This document shows positions 1 to 9,002 of a DNA stretch of 55,190 nucleotides, piece by piece. The notes under the pieces are model-generated. The model ran no database searches, was not told the DNA's origin, and saw nothing but the letters and a program-made list of their open reading frames with translations. Every line of letters starts with the position of its first letter. Within the stretch, counting starts at the first letter, position 1. Both the position numbers and the translations under genes were made by a program. Location of the stretch: assembly GCA_014084085.1 (NCBI GenBank), contig NPFB01000012.1:286891-342080 (forward strand), given 5' to 3'. Source of the DNA: Hondaea fermentalgiana (lineage: Eukaryota; Sar; Bigyra; Thraustochytrida; Thraustochytriidae).

Positions 1-244
1 CCGGCAGCGCCGACGCGGAGGCAGAGCGTGCGCAGGCGCGAGCGGCGCGCTCCGGCGCTCTGCTTGCGCGACCCGGGAGACGCCCGGCCGCGTTACACTT
101 GCAGTCTCGGGCGACCCGCGTCACCGCACGCGCCTGCGTTAGTTGAGAGCTTGGCTTGGCTTAGCTTAGCTTAGCTTAGCTTGAGCGGGCTCCTCGACGC
201 CCATAAGCCCGGCCCAGGTCGGCCGGGACGGGAGGCGGCAACCG
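1..244. promoter_or_regulatory. GC-rich 5' region with a GCTTA tandem repeat
   Basis: No gene is visible. The first 130 bases are very GC-rich. Bases 149-186 hold a short tandem array, GCTTGGC twice followed by about four GCTTA units, ending about 60 bases before the ATG at 245. A similar GCTTGGCGTA array lies just upstream of the symplekin start (17761-17791), so this may be a leader or core-promoter element. Confidence 0.35.
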
Positions 245-1975
245 ATGAGAACGGAGGCCCACGAGCCTTGCGCGTTGGAAAGGAAACAGGTGCCGCGCAA
301 GCTGCGGCGTGAGAAGAGCGCCCTGCGCGAGTTTCCGCACGAGATCCTCGCCGAGGAGACTGACCAGAGCACGAGAGGACCGCAGTCGTCTGCGGCGCTC
401 GACGCAAACATGAACAGCCACACGGGAAACAACTTCGAGGCGCTCCAGCAAGCCATCTATAAGCAACAGCAGCAACAACATCCCATGGGCGCAGGCCGAG
501 GACCGAACCACGCCGCGGAGCGCAGCATCTCCACCAGCAGCAGCAGCAAGCCCCGTGATGTGCGCATGGAAACCGGCGGCAACACAGAAGTCACCGCCGA
601 CATGGTACAGAGCCTGCTCTCCCAGCTCCCCGCCGAGAGTTTTCAAGGAAACTTTCAATTCTCCGACCCGGACGCCGGTGGAATTGGCGAGCTTTCGCCC
701 AATCCTGGGGTCAACGGAAGACCGCCCCCGCCCTTTTTGGCTAACAAAGCCCCGCACGAACGAAACGCTTACTCGTCCAACAGTGAAATGGCCCATACTG
801 CAGGCCATCGGCCGATTTTCGACGCATTTCGAGGTGGACCCTATGCGCAAATGACGAATCCTCACGGAGGCAATGGCAACGTCGGGGCCATTGCTTCCTT
901 TCCACAAATCCCAGAAGAAGGACCCTTTGCAGATATGTCCAAGCAAACACACCTCGAGCCGCCAACCTCTCTGGTCGCTGGCTCGCGAAACATGTCGAGT
1001 GTCCACCCTCCTTCCTCCCATGCCATGCAGGGATTGACGAACTCGAGGAAACGAGACAGAACATCCATGTCGCAAGCCAGCTATAATCAATACATGGATC
1101 AACAGCAGCAGCAGCAACAACAACAACACCAAGCATCTGCTTTCAACGCCAACAACAGCAGTAGCAGCAGCAGTAGCAACAGTGCCGCTAACAGGTCTGT
1201 GATGAACAATGGTGACGGATCAAGTAAGGGCAGCTCCTCCAAACTTCCACCTCCTTTCGGACCAAGCGCAGCAGACCTGGTCAATTCACAGTATATCGAG
1301 CGCCAAGCACCTAATCAAGTGCGCTCGGGGAGCGGAGCAGCTTCCACCTCTTCCTCTGTCGAAAGCGGTGACGCAGATTCCAACTTGCCTTCAAACCTTA
1401 GCGTCTTTCAGCCGTCCTCAAGGCCCTCGCTCATTCGGAGAGAGAAAAAACGACGCGCAATACCCATTGGTGCGGGCGCGCGCGCCGTCAAGACCCCTTT
1501 GAACGCAGACTTTCCCATCGGACTCGCGCAGCCTCTCATTCAATCTCTCGTCGACGGCGGCGAGCCCCTCAACGCCCTCGAACATCAAAAGCTCCTTGAC
1601 ACGACCACGCTGCTCCAGTCCATGGGCGTCCATGTCCTCGAACCTCTCACGCTGTACACAAAACGCGAGCTTTATGAGGTCATGGGATCCATTGCCGAGG
1701 TGTGGAAAAACTCTGGCAAAGCGGCCATGAAGAAGAAGATCAACAAAATTCGTTCCAATGCTCGCAAGCGCAAGGCTCCGCGCAACGTGCTCGACGCCGC
1801 TGAAATGAAGCAGATCGAACTCCTCCAAAAACAAATTAAGGATCGCGAACACTGGGAAGATGCGCAGCGGAGCCGCCTCAAGGATGCAAAATCTTCAAAC
1901 GCATCGGTGACGCCATCCAAGGCGGAATCAGAGACCTCCGAAATGCTCACGAGCTATTCGCCTTCGGCTCTATAA
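245..1975 (+). CDS. Unrecognised polyQ/polyS protein, 576 aa
   Basis: I do not recognise a family. The first 390 residues or so are low complexity, with glutamine runs (near residues 75-80 and 285-295), serine runs (near 305-312) and Asn/Pro-rich stretches, as is common in transcriptional or RNA-binding regulators. The last 170 residues look folded. A basic patch (RREKKRR, about residue 398) precedes a helical segment rich in Leu. A lysine/arginine-rich helix (KKKINKIRSNARKRK) follows, then a charged coiled-coil-like tail. The basic clusters suggest a nuclear protein, but that is inference. The ATG at 245 is the first in frame; an internal Met at residue 56 could also be the start. No intron is needed. 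It is followed by 855 bases without a clear gene. Confidence 0.75.
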   Translation: MRTEAHEPCALERKQVPRKLRREKSALREFPHEILAEETDQSTRGPQSSAALDANMNSHTGNNFEALQQAIYKQQQQQHPMGAGRGPNHAAERSISTSSSSKPRDVRMETGGNTEVTADMVQSLLSQLPAESFQGNFQFSDPDAGGIGELSPNPGVNGRPPPPFLANKAPHERNAYSSNSEMAHTAGHRPIFDAFRGGPYAQMTNPHGGNGNVGAIASFPQIPEEGPFADMSKQTHLEPPTSLVAGSRNMSSVHPPSSHAMQGLTNSRKRDRTSMSQASYNQYMDQQQQQQQQQHQASAFNANNSSSSSSSNSAANRSVMNNGDGSSKGSSSKLPPPFGPSAADLVNSQYIERQAPNQVRSGSGAASTSSSVESGDADSNLPSNLSVFQPSSRPSLIRREKKRRAIPIGAGARAVKTPLNADFPIGLAQPLIQSLVDGGEPLNALEHQKLLDTTTLLQSMGVHVLEPLTLYTKRELYEVMGSIAEVWKNSGKAAMKKKINKIRSNARKRKAPRNVLDAAEMKQIELLQKQIKDREHWEDAQRSRLKDAKSSNASVTPSKAESETSEMLTSYSPSAL

Positions 1976-2830
1976 TTGATTGATTGATGGATGACCCTTG
2001 AAAGCATGAATCACCAAACCTTAACTTCTGTGTTGTGTTGTTTGAATGTGCGACGAATCGTTTGACAAGCCAACGGCGTGCAGCGGTGAAGGGCAATCTT
2101 TGCAGCTATCTGGCTTCTTGTACACGTCTTGAGACTTGTCGCACCGTGAGAGGGAGAGAGAGAGAGAAAGAGAGATCATCACGGTCAAGGTTTTATTGAT
2201 TGCATTGACAACCCGTGTCTTCTGGTTTGGATTTGTTCGCCATCAAACACCTGAGTGATCACCACGATTTTTAGTGGAAATGGTGGCTTGCAGCTGTGCA
2301 TAGTAAAAGGAAAGAGCTGAACAATCAAGATTCTTGCACAAATCTGCGTGTTCTTGCTCATTGGACGCTGCAGATACTCTCAACAAAAGCGTATTACGAG
2401 GGAGTTTGAAGCAAAGAAATGATAACTTGCTCGCGTTTCAAGATCGTTTGTGGGCCTTTGGGACTCAAAAAAGTTTATTAATTATGCCCAGATGAACGCG
2501 TAACAACGAGTCGCGCTGTGGTCGTTCGACGTTACACTGACACGGGCTTGCCAGACCAGGAGCACGCAATCATCTTCAGAAAAATGTCGCGCCAACAGCC
2601 ATCTGACATCCTCTGCAACATCACAAGGATTTGGTTGCTCACGGACGATGGTTTCTGTGGCACACGAATGCTATTGCAGACGATGGTACTTCCGACTTTT
2701 TCTGACATGTAGGACCAAAATTCTCCTTTTCAAAGTCCGACAGCGCTTTCTTTGAAATCGGCGAGCGCTCAAAGCGAAGAATAACATGTCAATGTCCAGC
2801 ATCTCTGGTCATTCGCTTGGACGACTTTGA
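1976..2830. other. Spacer of 855 bases, no supported gene
   Basis: This holds the 3' flank of the polyQ gene and the 5' flank of the oxygenase gene. It contains a GA dinucleotide run at about 2151-2176. A 64-codon open frame at 2518-2712 starts with GTG and has no recognisable domain, so I do not call it a gene. Confidence 0.5.
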
Positions 2831-4057
2831 ATGGAAGGTCGGCACAGCAAGCAAGCTCTCGAGGTGCAAGCAGAGTCAAGTCAACGCACGCAAGCTAGCA
2901 TGGGGAAACGAAGCCGCGAACGGCGCAAGCGTGTGCTAGCTGCGGCTCGCGCGGCCAAGCGCCAGCAAGATGCGACCACGACGGCCGTCGTTGAGGAGAG
3001 CCAGAACGAACGCGACCTTGACGATGACCACCAAGACCAGCATCATCATGGCGCGGACGGCCCCGACCTTGCAAGGCCTCGCAAACGTCCCCGTGCGCAA
3101 GCAGACAAAGGGACTGGCAGGCCAGAAGAGGGAGATCATCGAGACACAAAGCCAGAGACCAACAGTCTTGCCCATCCATCGTCCTCATCACTATCATGCG
3201 CGGCAAGGACTGATGACGAAGACGATGACGAAGTTGACGTCGATGATGATGATGATGATGGCGGCAAGAACAAAGACCGCGCTGCAATAATTAAAGAGGG
3301 ACTCGCGTGGCTTCAGAACAAAGACGCCGTGTCGATGCATCTGAGCAAGATTGACCTTGTTGAAAAGCTCGAGCATGCCGGCGGCCTTGTCCGCATCGAA
3401 AACTTCTTGCCCTCTGCCGCAGCCGAGGCTGCTCTTCATATCCTCGAAACCTTACCCGAGTCTCGCTGGGAGGTTCGGCGTGATGCCGACGACACGCAGC
3501 GCAACGCTACCGCTCACAGGTTCTATGTAGCAAGTGCGCGTGGACGAAAGGACCCTCTCGCGTTGGTGCGAAGAGCTGTGCAAAATCTTTTGCCCGAGAA
3601 AAAGGCAGTCATCTCCGCTGGCAGATACAGTGCCGGTGACCATATTGCTCCGCACGATGACTTGGGCTATCATCGCGAAGACGGCAAGCTTTGGTCTCGC
3701 GACGTGGCCGTCATCTTCTACCTGACCAAGGACTGGACAAAGGCGGACGGCGGGGCGCTTCTCGACCTCGATCCTGGCGCACAGCGATCATCTTACGTGC
3801 CGCTCTTCAACTCTCTCGTATCCTTCGTCGTACCACGCGAACACGCCGTGACGGCCGTGCGACCCCGGACGGGGCGTGCGCCGCGCTACAGCCTCTTTGG
3901 TTGGTTCCTAGTCGAAGGCGATTTGTACCGCTTCGAGCCCGAATCCCATGGCAAGAACGCAGCCAAAAAGGCCAAGACCAAGGGGGGCAATTCGCAGGTG
4001 GGAAACAGGACCAAGAGCAAAGGTCGGGGAAAGACCAAGAGGAATGGCCGGCGATGA
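2831..4057 (+). CDS. 2OG-Fe(II) oxygenase (prolyl-4-hydroxylase-like), probably nuclear
   Basis: This is a dioxygenase of the 2-oxoglutarate/Fe(II) superfamily, close in layout to prolyl hydroxylases. The double-stranded beta-helix occupies roughly residues 190-375. The iron triad is visible as H275-x-D277 (in APHDDLG) and the distal H338 (REHAVTAV). R352, in RYSLFGWF, is the expected 2-oxoglutarate-binding arginine. The first 150 residues are charged and disordered, with basic runs (GKRSRERRKR, RPRKRPRAQ) and an Asp-rich tract. The last 35 are Lys/Gly-rich. Both tails suggest nuclear or nucleolar localisation. The ATG at 2831 is the longest start; the ATG at 2900 (MGKRSRER) has the better Kozak context (A at -3, G at +4) and may be the real one. 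The substrate cannot be told from sequence. Confidence 0.88.
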   Translation: MEGRHSKQALEVQAESSQRTQASMGKRSRERRKRVLAAARAAKRQQDATTTAVVEESQNERDLDDDHQDQHHHGADGPDLARPRKRPRAQADKGTGRPEEGDHRDTKPETNSLAHPSSSSLSCAARTDDEDDDEVDVDDDDDDGGKNKDRAAIIKEGLAWLQNKDAVSMHLSKIDLVEKLEHAGGLVRIENFLPSAAAEAALHILETLPESRWEVRRDADDTQRNATAHRFYVASARGRKDPLALVRRAVQNLLPEKKAVISAGRYSAGDHIAPHDDLGYHREDGKLWSRDVAVIFYLTKDWTKADGGALLDLDPGAQRSSYVPLFNSLVSFVVPREHAVTAVRPRTGRAPRYSLFGWFLVEGDLYRFEPESHGKNAAKKAKTKGGNSQVGNRTKSKGRGKTKRNGRR

Positions 4058-4950
4058 CATGTAGTGGACTCCCCTAGCGCGTACTGCATTGTCTCCCTGC
4101 CTCGTTGCGCCTCCGCTTTGAGCCAATCAAAATCTAGAGCAAAGCTTGAAACCAGAGCCAACGGTGCGGCTAGGATTGATCACAAAACAAGCGAATCTCG
4201 TTCGTTCGTTGCTGTATACACACCGCTCACTGTCCCAGCATACACGTTGAGGCAGTCGCCCAACGAATGGCACGGGCTGCAGCCCGCAGGCACACGCCCA
4301 AGATTTGATAGCCACAGCCACCACAACCTTGGCCTCACATTCAGTTTAGTCTTCCAATCCTATCCGATGAATCTTGTCCGCGCATCTTGCCGCCCACAGG
4401 GCATTCATCAATCCACCCATCCATCCATCCATCCGTCCATCCATTCAATCATCCATCTATGCATCCCCTGCATCCTCGCCTCTTGCATCGCGAGTCATCC
4501 CGCCTCTCTCTTACCTTCAAGTTGCTGCATGACATCGCCGCCACCGAGGCTCGCGGTCGCTGCGGAAGCTTGCGTTCGACGTCGCCCAGCGCGGCGGCGA
4601 GGCGGCCGCGCTCGCGATCCAAGCGCAAATCGCGATTCCCCAGCTAGATCTTCTGCTGTGTGCACGTGCCGCCAGGCTAGTACGCGTGAGAGGGCGAGTA
4701 GATTCGCAAAGGTCGGGGGAAGAGAAGAAGGATGGAGGGAGAAACTTCACAGTCAGTGAGAGTTGGGCGCTATAGGAACCTTGCGTCCCAGACGTCATCT
4801 TGCTGTGATGAATCCTTAATTGTTGCAGGGAGAGCTGCATGAGCGTCGCGAAGCAGCAGCAAGCAGCAGGTGATGGCGGCAGACCGGAAATCAAATTAAC
4901 TCTGGTAGTGCTCGCATTTTTGCAAAGCAGAGCACATAGCCTGGCGACCC
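4058..4950. other. Spacer of 893 bases with CATC microsatellite
   Basis: No supported gene. Bases about 4404-4462 are an imperfect CATC/CCAT tetranucleotide repeat. Open frames across this stretch have repeat-derived, low-complexity translations. The last 100 bases are probably the leader of the ankyrin gene. Confidence 0.5.
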
Positions 4951-6582
4951 ATGGGCTGCGCGAGCTCGAATGAGGCCGCCTTGACCGCGGCCGCCTCTTC
5001 CTCGTCGCATGGGGGCTCGCAGGGCACAGTGAGGAGCAACAGAAGCAGAGAGTCTGCGAACGTTGCAAACTTGCAGAAACTTGCAACAGGCTCTGCCCGC
5101 AACGTGCACACCAGTGCTCTCGTGAACGCGAATCTGATCGATTTTTTGGCCGACCAAATGGGCGAGGGCGCGCCAAAGGAGTCTGTCGCGAACAAATTCC
5201 GAGAGCTTTTCGTCGTCATCTTTGACGAGCAATGGGACCCCACGAAACTGCAAGAGGGCCAGATTCGGAATCTCGACAACCTCGTCCTCAAGCAACTCCG
5301 CGAGCTCTTCAGCCAAAGCCCTCAAATGAGTCAGGACATGATTCTCTGGAAGTATGGCTTTGGCATGCATCAGGAAAGCCCCGACTTCTCGCTCGATCTT
5401 AAGGGACTTGTCGGCGTGTACTTTCCGAATTGCACGCTCGTCCATGCTTTTGCCGCACTCGGCTTCGAACGCTCGCTCGACTTTGTCCTTTCTGGAACGC
5501 GTCTGCTTGCTTCGCCATCGCGTGATCTCAAGGTAGCCATGCATACCCCGCTTGAGACGGCCGCGAAATTCGGCAGGCTCCCTGTAGTTGAACTTCTCGT
5601 GAAGAAGTTTGGCGTCGATCCATTGGAGACGCTGACGCCCGAGAGCGCTCAGGGAAAAGGGAAAATCAGCACCGCGGTCTCTCCGCTCTTGCGCGCTGTT
5701 GCTGATGGTAGGGCCGAGGTGACGCGGTACCTTTTGGACATGGGCGCCGACCCTTTGCAAAGTACCGAGACGCATAGTGCGCGCCGGATGTCGTTAATTC
5801 GTCTTGCACTCGGCAGAGGACTCAACGACTACATTGACGTGCTTCGAATTCTCCTTGATCATGGCGCCAATCCAGACCTTGGCATTTTCAAAAAGGAGGA
5901 AAAGAACAGCAAAATTGGCAAATTCATCGAGACCCCTCTCATGACAGCTGCAATGATGCGCAAGGTCGAGGTCATGCAGATGCTCTACGACCGTGGAGCA
6001 GACCCCTCGATCCTTAACCAAGAAACACAGAGCTCACTCTTACACGTTGCAGCGAGCGTGCCCGACAATGCCAAAGTTGTGGCGTACATTCTTTCTCTTG
6101 CGGATCGTGATGTAGATCCGCTGACAGAAGACAAGAACGGCGTATCACCTTGGTTTCTTGCGAAAGATGTTGCCAGTGACGATGATGGCGCAAATATGCG
6201 TATGCTCAGCAAAATCGCTCGGCAGGTCTTTCAAGAAAATCTTCCCAAGGCGCGCTCTCCAAAACAAGTGCAAAAGCTCTCTTGTCTCACAGACGTTCCC
6301 AAACCTACTTTTGCGGTCGCCTCTGGCGATTACGTTCGCCTTTCCGCCTCTTATCGCTTCCTTCGTCATGCCAAGGGAGGTCTGCGCACCAAGGAGTCCT
6401 TCTGGGCTCGGGTCACTGATGTTCACAGCGACTCGATTGATGTCGAAATTGCTGATGTCCTCGTTGCCGCACAAAGCGAACTCCAGAACGCCAACTATGG
6501 CGACGTTTTACTAGGTGTGCCCCTCAAGAAAATCCAAGCGGTGTTTTTGGCCTCGAATGGGCATCACCCCGATGATGAATAA
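4951..6582 (+). CDS. Ankyrin-repeat protein with N-terminal acylation motif
   Basis: A protein of 543 aa that begins MGCASSNE. This is a textbook N-myristoylation site (Gly2, small residue at position 6) with an adjacent Cys3 for palmitoylation, so membrane attachment is likely. A Ser/Ala-rich linker leads to a helical region (residues 45-190). About five ankyrin repeats follow (residues 197-400), recognisable by TPLETAA, SPLLRAV, TPLMTAA and LLHVAA motifs, each with a GADP-type turn. The last 80 residues (about 455-540) form a separate small beta-rich domain with a pattern like FWARVTDV then YGDVLLGVPLKKI. This resembles the DUF2314-type small domain, though the match is only by eye. The start at 4951 is fixed by the MGC motif. 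The role is probably as a membrane-tethered scaffold; no partner can be named. Confidence 0.88.
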   Translation: MGCASSNEAALTAAASSSSHGGSQGTVRSNRSRESANVANLQKLATGSARNVHTSALVNANLIDFLADQMGEGAPKESVANKFRELFVVIFDEQWDPTKLQEGQIRNLDNLVLKQLRELFSQSPQMSQDMILWKYGFGMHQESPDFSLDLKGLVGVYFPNCTLVHAFAALGFERSLDFVLSGTRLLASPSRDLKVAMHTPLETAAKFGRLPVVELLVKKFGVDPLETLTPESAQGKGKISTAVSPLLRAVADGRAEVTRYLLDMGADPLQSTETHSARRMSLIRLALGRGLNDYIDVLRILLDHGANPDLGIFKKEEKNSKIGKFIETPLMTAAMMRKVEVMQMLYDRGADPSILNQETQSSLLHVAASVPDNAKVVAYILSLADRDVDPLTEDKNGVSPWFLAKDVASDDDGANMRMLSKIARQVFQENLPKARSPKQVQKLSCLTDVPKPTFAVASGDYVRLSASYRFLRHAKGGLRTKESFWARVTDVHSDSIDVEIADVLVAAQSELQNANYGDVLLGVPLKKIQAVFLASNGHHPDDE

Positions 6583-7145
6583 TATCGTTTCCCTTCAATT
6601 GAAAAATAGTTCGCCTTTCACCGTAAACATCGAATGCACTTCTTTCGTCATGAGCACACATGGATGCGCTCTGCTCGCTCTTCGTCAATCAGTCGGACGA
6701 TTCTTGGCGCGAAGAAATGTCATATATTTGCGGAGCCGCGTCCTTGATGCGTTGGTGATGAGCTGGCGCGAGGAGGTCCGGCACAGATTTGCCTGTAATG
6801 GTCGACGCCACAATGAGCGAGGACCGCTCCACACGCTCAATTGGATTCATGTTCTTCTCGATGATGATGCGCATGATGCTCTGGTCAAAGCAATGCGGTC
6901 GCTGCAATCAAATTAACGAAGCTGCGTTTGCACGAGGGGAAGCTCATCAAGGCGCGAGAGCGCATCGAGAAAATTCACCACTTTGTTACGATGCTCATGA
7001 AGCTCACTGCCGCACAGGTCGAGGGCGAGAACGTGGACGGATGAGGCCGTCCGCCAATGTCTGAGCAGCGACCAAGAGTAAAAAAAACGAGCCTGTTCTC
7101 ATGATGTCGGCCATGAAAATTGTTGTTCTTTCTAGCCTTTCGCTT
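6583..7145. other. Spacer with unexplained coding-like sequence
   Basis: This lies between the convergent ankyrin (+) and DNAAF3 (-) genes. On the minus strand, bases about 6914 to 6689 read as an open frame with typical codon use (MRIIIEKNMNPIERVERS and onward) and a good-looking acceptor just upstream. Bases about 6883-7044 are open on both strands; the plus reading is an amphipathic helix ending at a TGA at 7042-7044. I could not join these into a complete gene. A missed small gene or a decayed fragment are both possible. Confidence 0.35.
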
Positions 7146-8733
7146 TTACCCTTTGACAACAAAAGAGAAAAGCTCTTCGGTCCCAGGAGACGCTTTTGCG
7201 TCACTGCTTTCATCACGCTCGGGCGATTCAATGCCGTGCAGGCCTGCTTGCTGCGCCATGGCGAGTACGCGTCGTGCATACTCGTCCTTTTTAGACCGAT
7301 CAAGCATCACCATGTTTCGCACCCCCTCAACGACGATTGAGCCTGGTCGCTTGGTATGCAGCATGCGTAAAATATTCGCATCTGCGACAAGATGCGCTGC
7401 CGTGTTCGAAAGCCAAATAGAGTCAAAGTAACTCGTGTACCTTGACCGCGAGGATAACGCCGACTGAACACTGTCGCCAGACATTAGAACAATGGAGACA
7501 TTGTCTTTGAGCTGCATGATGCCTTCCGCGCAAGAAGTGGCAAACTTTTGCGGGTCAGAAGGGCGTTCAATGCCACTGTAGACATCTCCTGCCTTGCGCA
7601 TCGTATACGACGCCCCTGTTTCAAGTGTGTGCAACATCGAAAGGACATTAAATACAGCCACGTGTACGGCCGTATGGCGGTGCTGTTCCGTGGCCATGCC
7701 TTTGTTTGCCACCTTGAAGAGATCTGTTGCGTGCTGGTTCGTGCGCTCGCAGTCGATGCCCCATGCAAAGTAAGGTCCCACTTGAACATCAGTCCAGAAG
7801 CCTCGGCGCAGCTTGCTCTCGCCGCGCTCGCGGCCCTTGGCGTAGGAAGCCATGCTTCGATTTGGCATCGTATATGTTTCGTCACCAAACTCGAATGCGA
7901 TCCCCGTTTCCCGCCAATGCTTGTACTGCTTGTAGTGGATGATGCTCGCATGTGGCTTGACAGCATTCTGATAGTCTCCGTCCACGATGCCAACGCGGTG
8001 GTCGTATCGCTGTCCATAAAAGTGCCGCAGTCTGCGGTCCCGTAGATTCTGAACATCAAAGGGTGCTCCTTCACTCCACGATTTCAGCACCTGCTCAAGA
8101 GCATCGACCTCGCGAAACTACACAGAGTGGTCGAGAGTTAGACGGCGTTGCTTGTTATGAAATGGAGAGACGCAGGCTTTGCACAAGATACGTACCTTGA
8201 GGTGGGAGAGGTCCACCAGACGCCGCAATGGACCTTCGTCATTGCATACAAATCGAACAAGCTCTGTGGCAAGATCAGCAATGTATTTGCTCGTGCGTTC
8301 CTGCACCGAGCAATTACCAAGAACCTCGAGAAAGGTGTTGGCGCGCTTGCGGAGTGGCTTTTCCCAGTCGCATGCGATTGCTAAAAGCAACAGGTGGCGA
8401 GCCAAGCTTTCGATGGGAGCGTCGAAAAGACAAATCTATTTGACACCGACTCCTGCGTTAGTTTTCAGCTTCTTTCCAGAAACGGCATGCTCGCGCCACG
8501 TGACCTACCTCGACTCTACGTTTGCAACCGTTGGCCTTTTGCTTGCGTCGAAGGTTCGCTGCCGTGCGAAGCGCATGTCGGATATCTCCTGCACCAATGC
8601 ACAGCACGCGCAAAACATCATCTTGATCGTCTTCTGCTGCGCCCCCGCTCTCCTCGCGAGCGCGCTCGAGCAGTTGAGTCAAGTCTTCGGCCGGGGAGAG
8701 ACCCCAGAAACGGTGTACACCAAGCCCCTCCAT
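7146..8733 (-). CDS. DNAAF3: Dynein axonemal assembly factor 3, three exons
   Basis: Cytoplasmic factor needed to preassemble axonemal dynein arms before import into cilia. Exons on the minus strand are 8733-8509, 8435-8196 and 8117-7146, giving 478 aa. Both introns are phase 0: 8508-8436 (73 bases, GTAGGT...AATAG) and 8195-8118 (78 bases, GTACGT...TGTAG). The splices restore the family layout. The N-terminal hallmark is FWGLSPAEDL followed by the nucleotide-fold-like GAGDIRHALRT. Exon 2 gives SLARHLLLLAIA and then FLEVLGN. Exon 3 gives RLRHFYGQRYDHR, then WRETGIAFEFGDETY and PNRS. The C-terminal half contains the VVEGVRNMVMLD segment expected near the end of the family. The protein is slightly shorter than vertebrate DNAAF3. 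It is divergent from the kinesin gene. Its presence implies motile flagella in the organism. Confidence 0.93.
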
Positions 8734-8902
8734 CTTCTGTTTCCTTGTTTGCTACGTGCCCCGCTCCGGAGGTGCAGACGGAGACCCTTCTCTTGCGGTC
8801 AACGTAGCTCGCGCTAGCCCAGTCCCCGGAAACGGTCGCAGTCTCGACTTCAAGTTTGGCGGGCGAACGTTCTGGGCGGCGGGCTCCCTCCGAGTCTCTC
8901 AT

Positions 8903-8925
8903 CTGTATACTCGTATAATATACAG
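8903..8925. promoter_or_regulatory. TATA-rich inverted repeat in divergent promoter
   Basis: CTGTATA and TATACAG form a perfect 7-base inverted repeat with a 9-base spacer that itself contains TATAA. It sits between the DNAAF3 start (8733, minus) and the kinesin gene (plus). Because it reads as a TATA-like element on both strands, it could serve as a shared bidirectional core promoter. This is inference from sequence and position. Confidence 0.4.
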
Positions 8926-9002
8926 GTGTCCTGATTCACCGGAAAACTGCACAACCCAAATTGGCCTCACGACATCTTACTAAAAACACGACCCGCCGGC
9001 GA

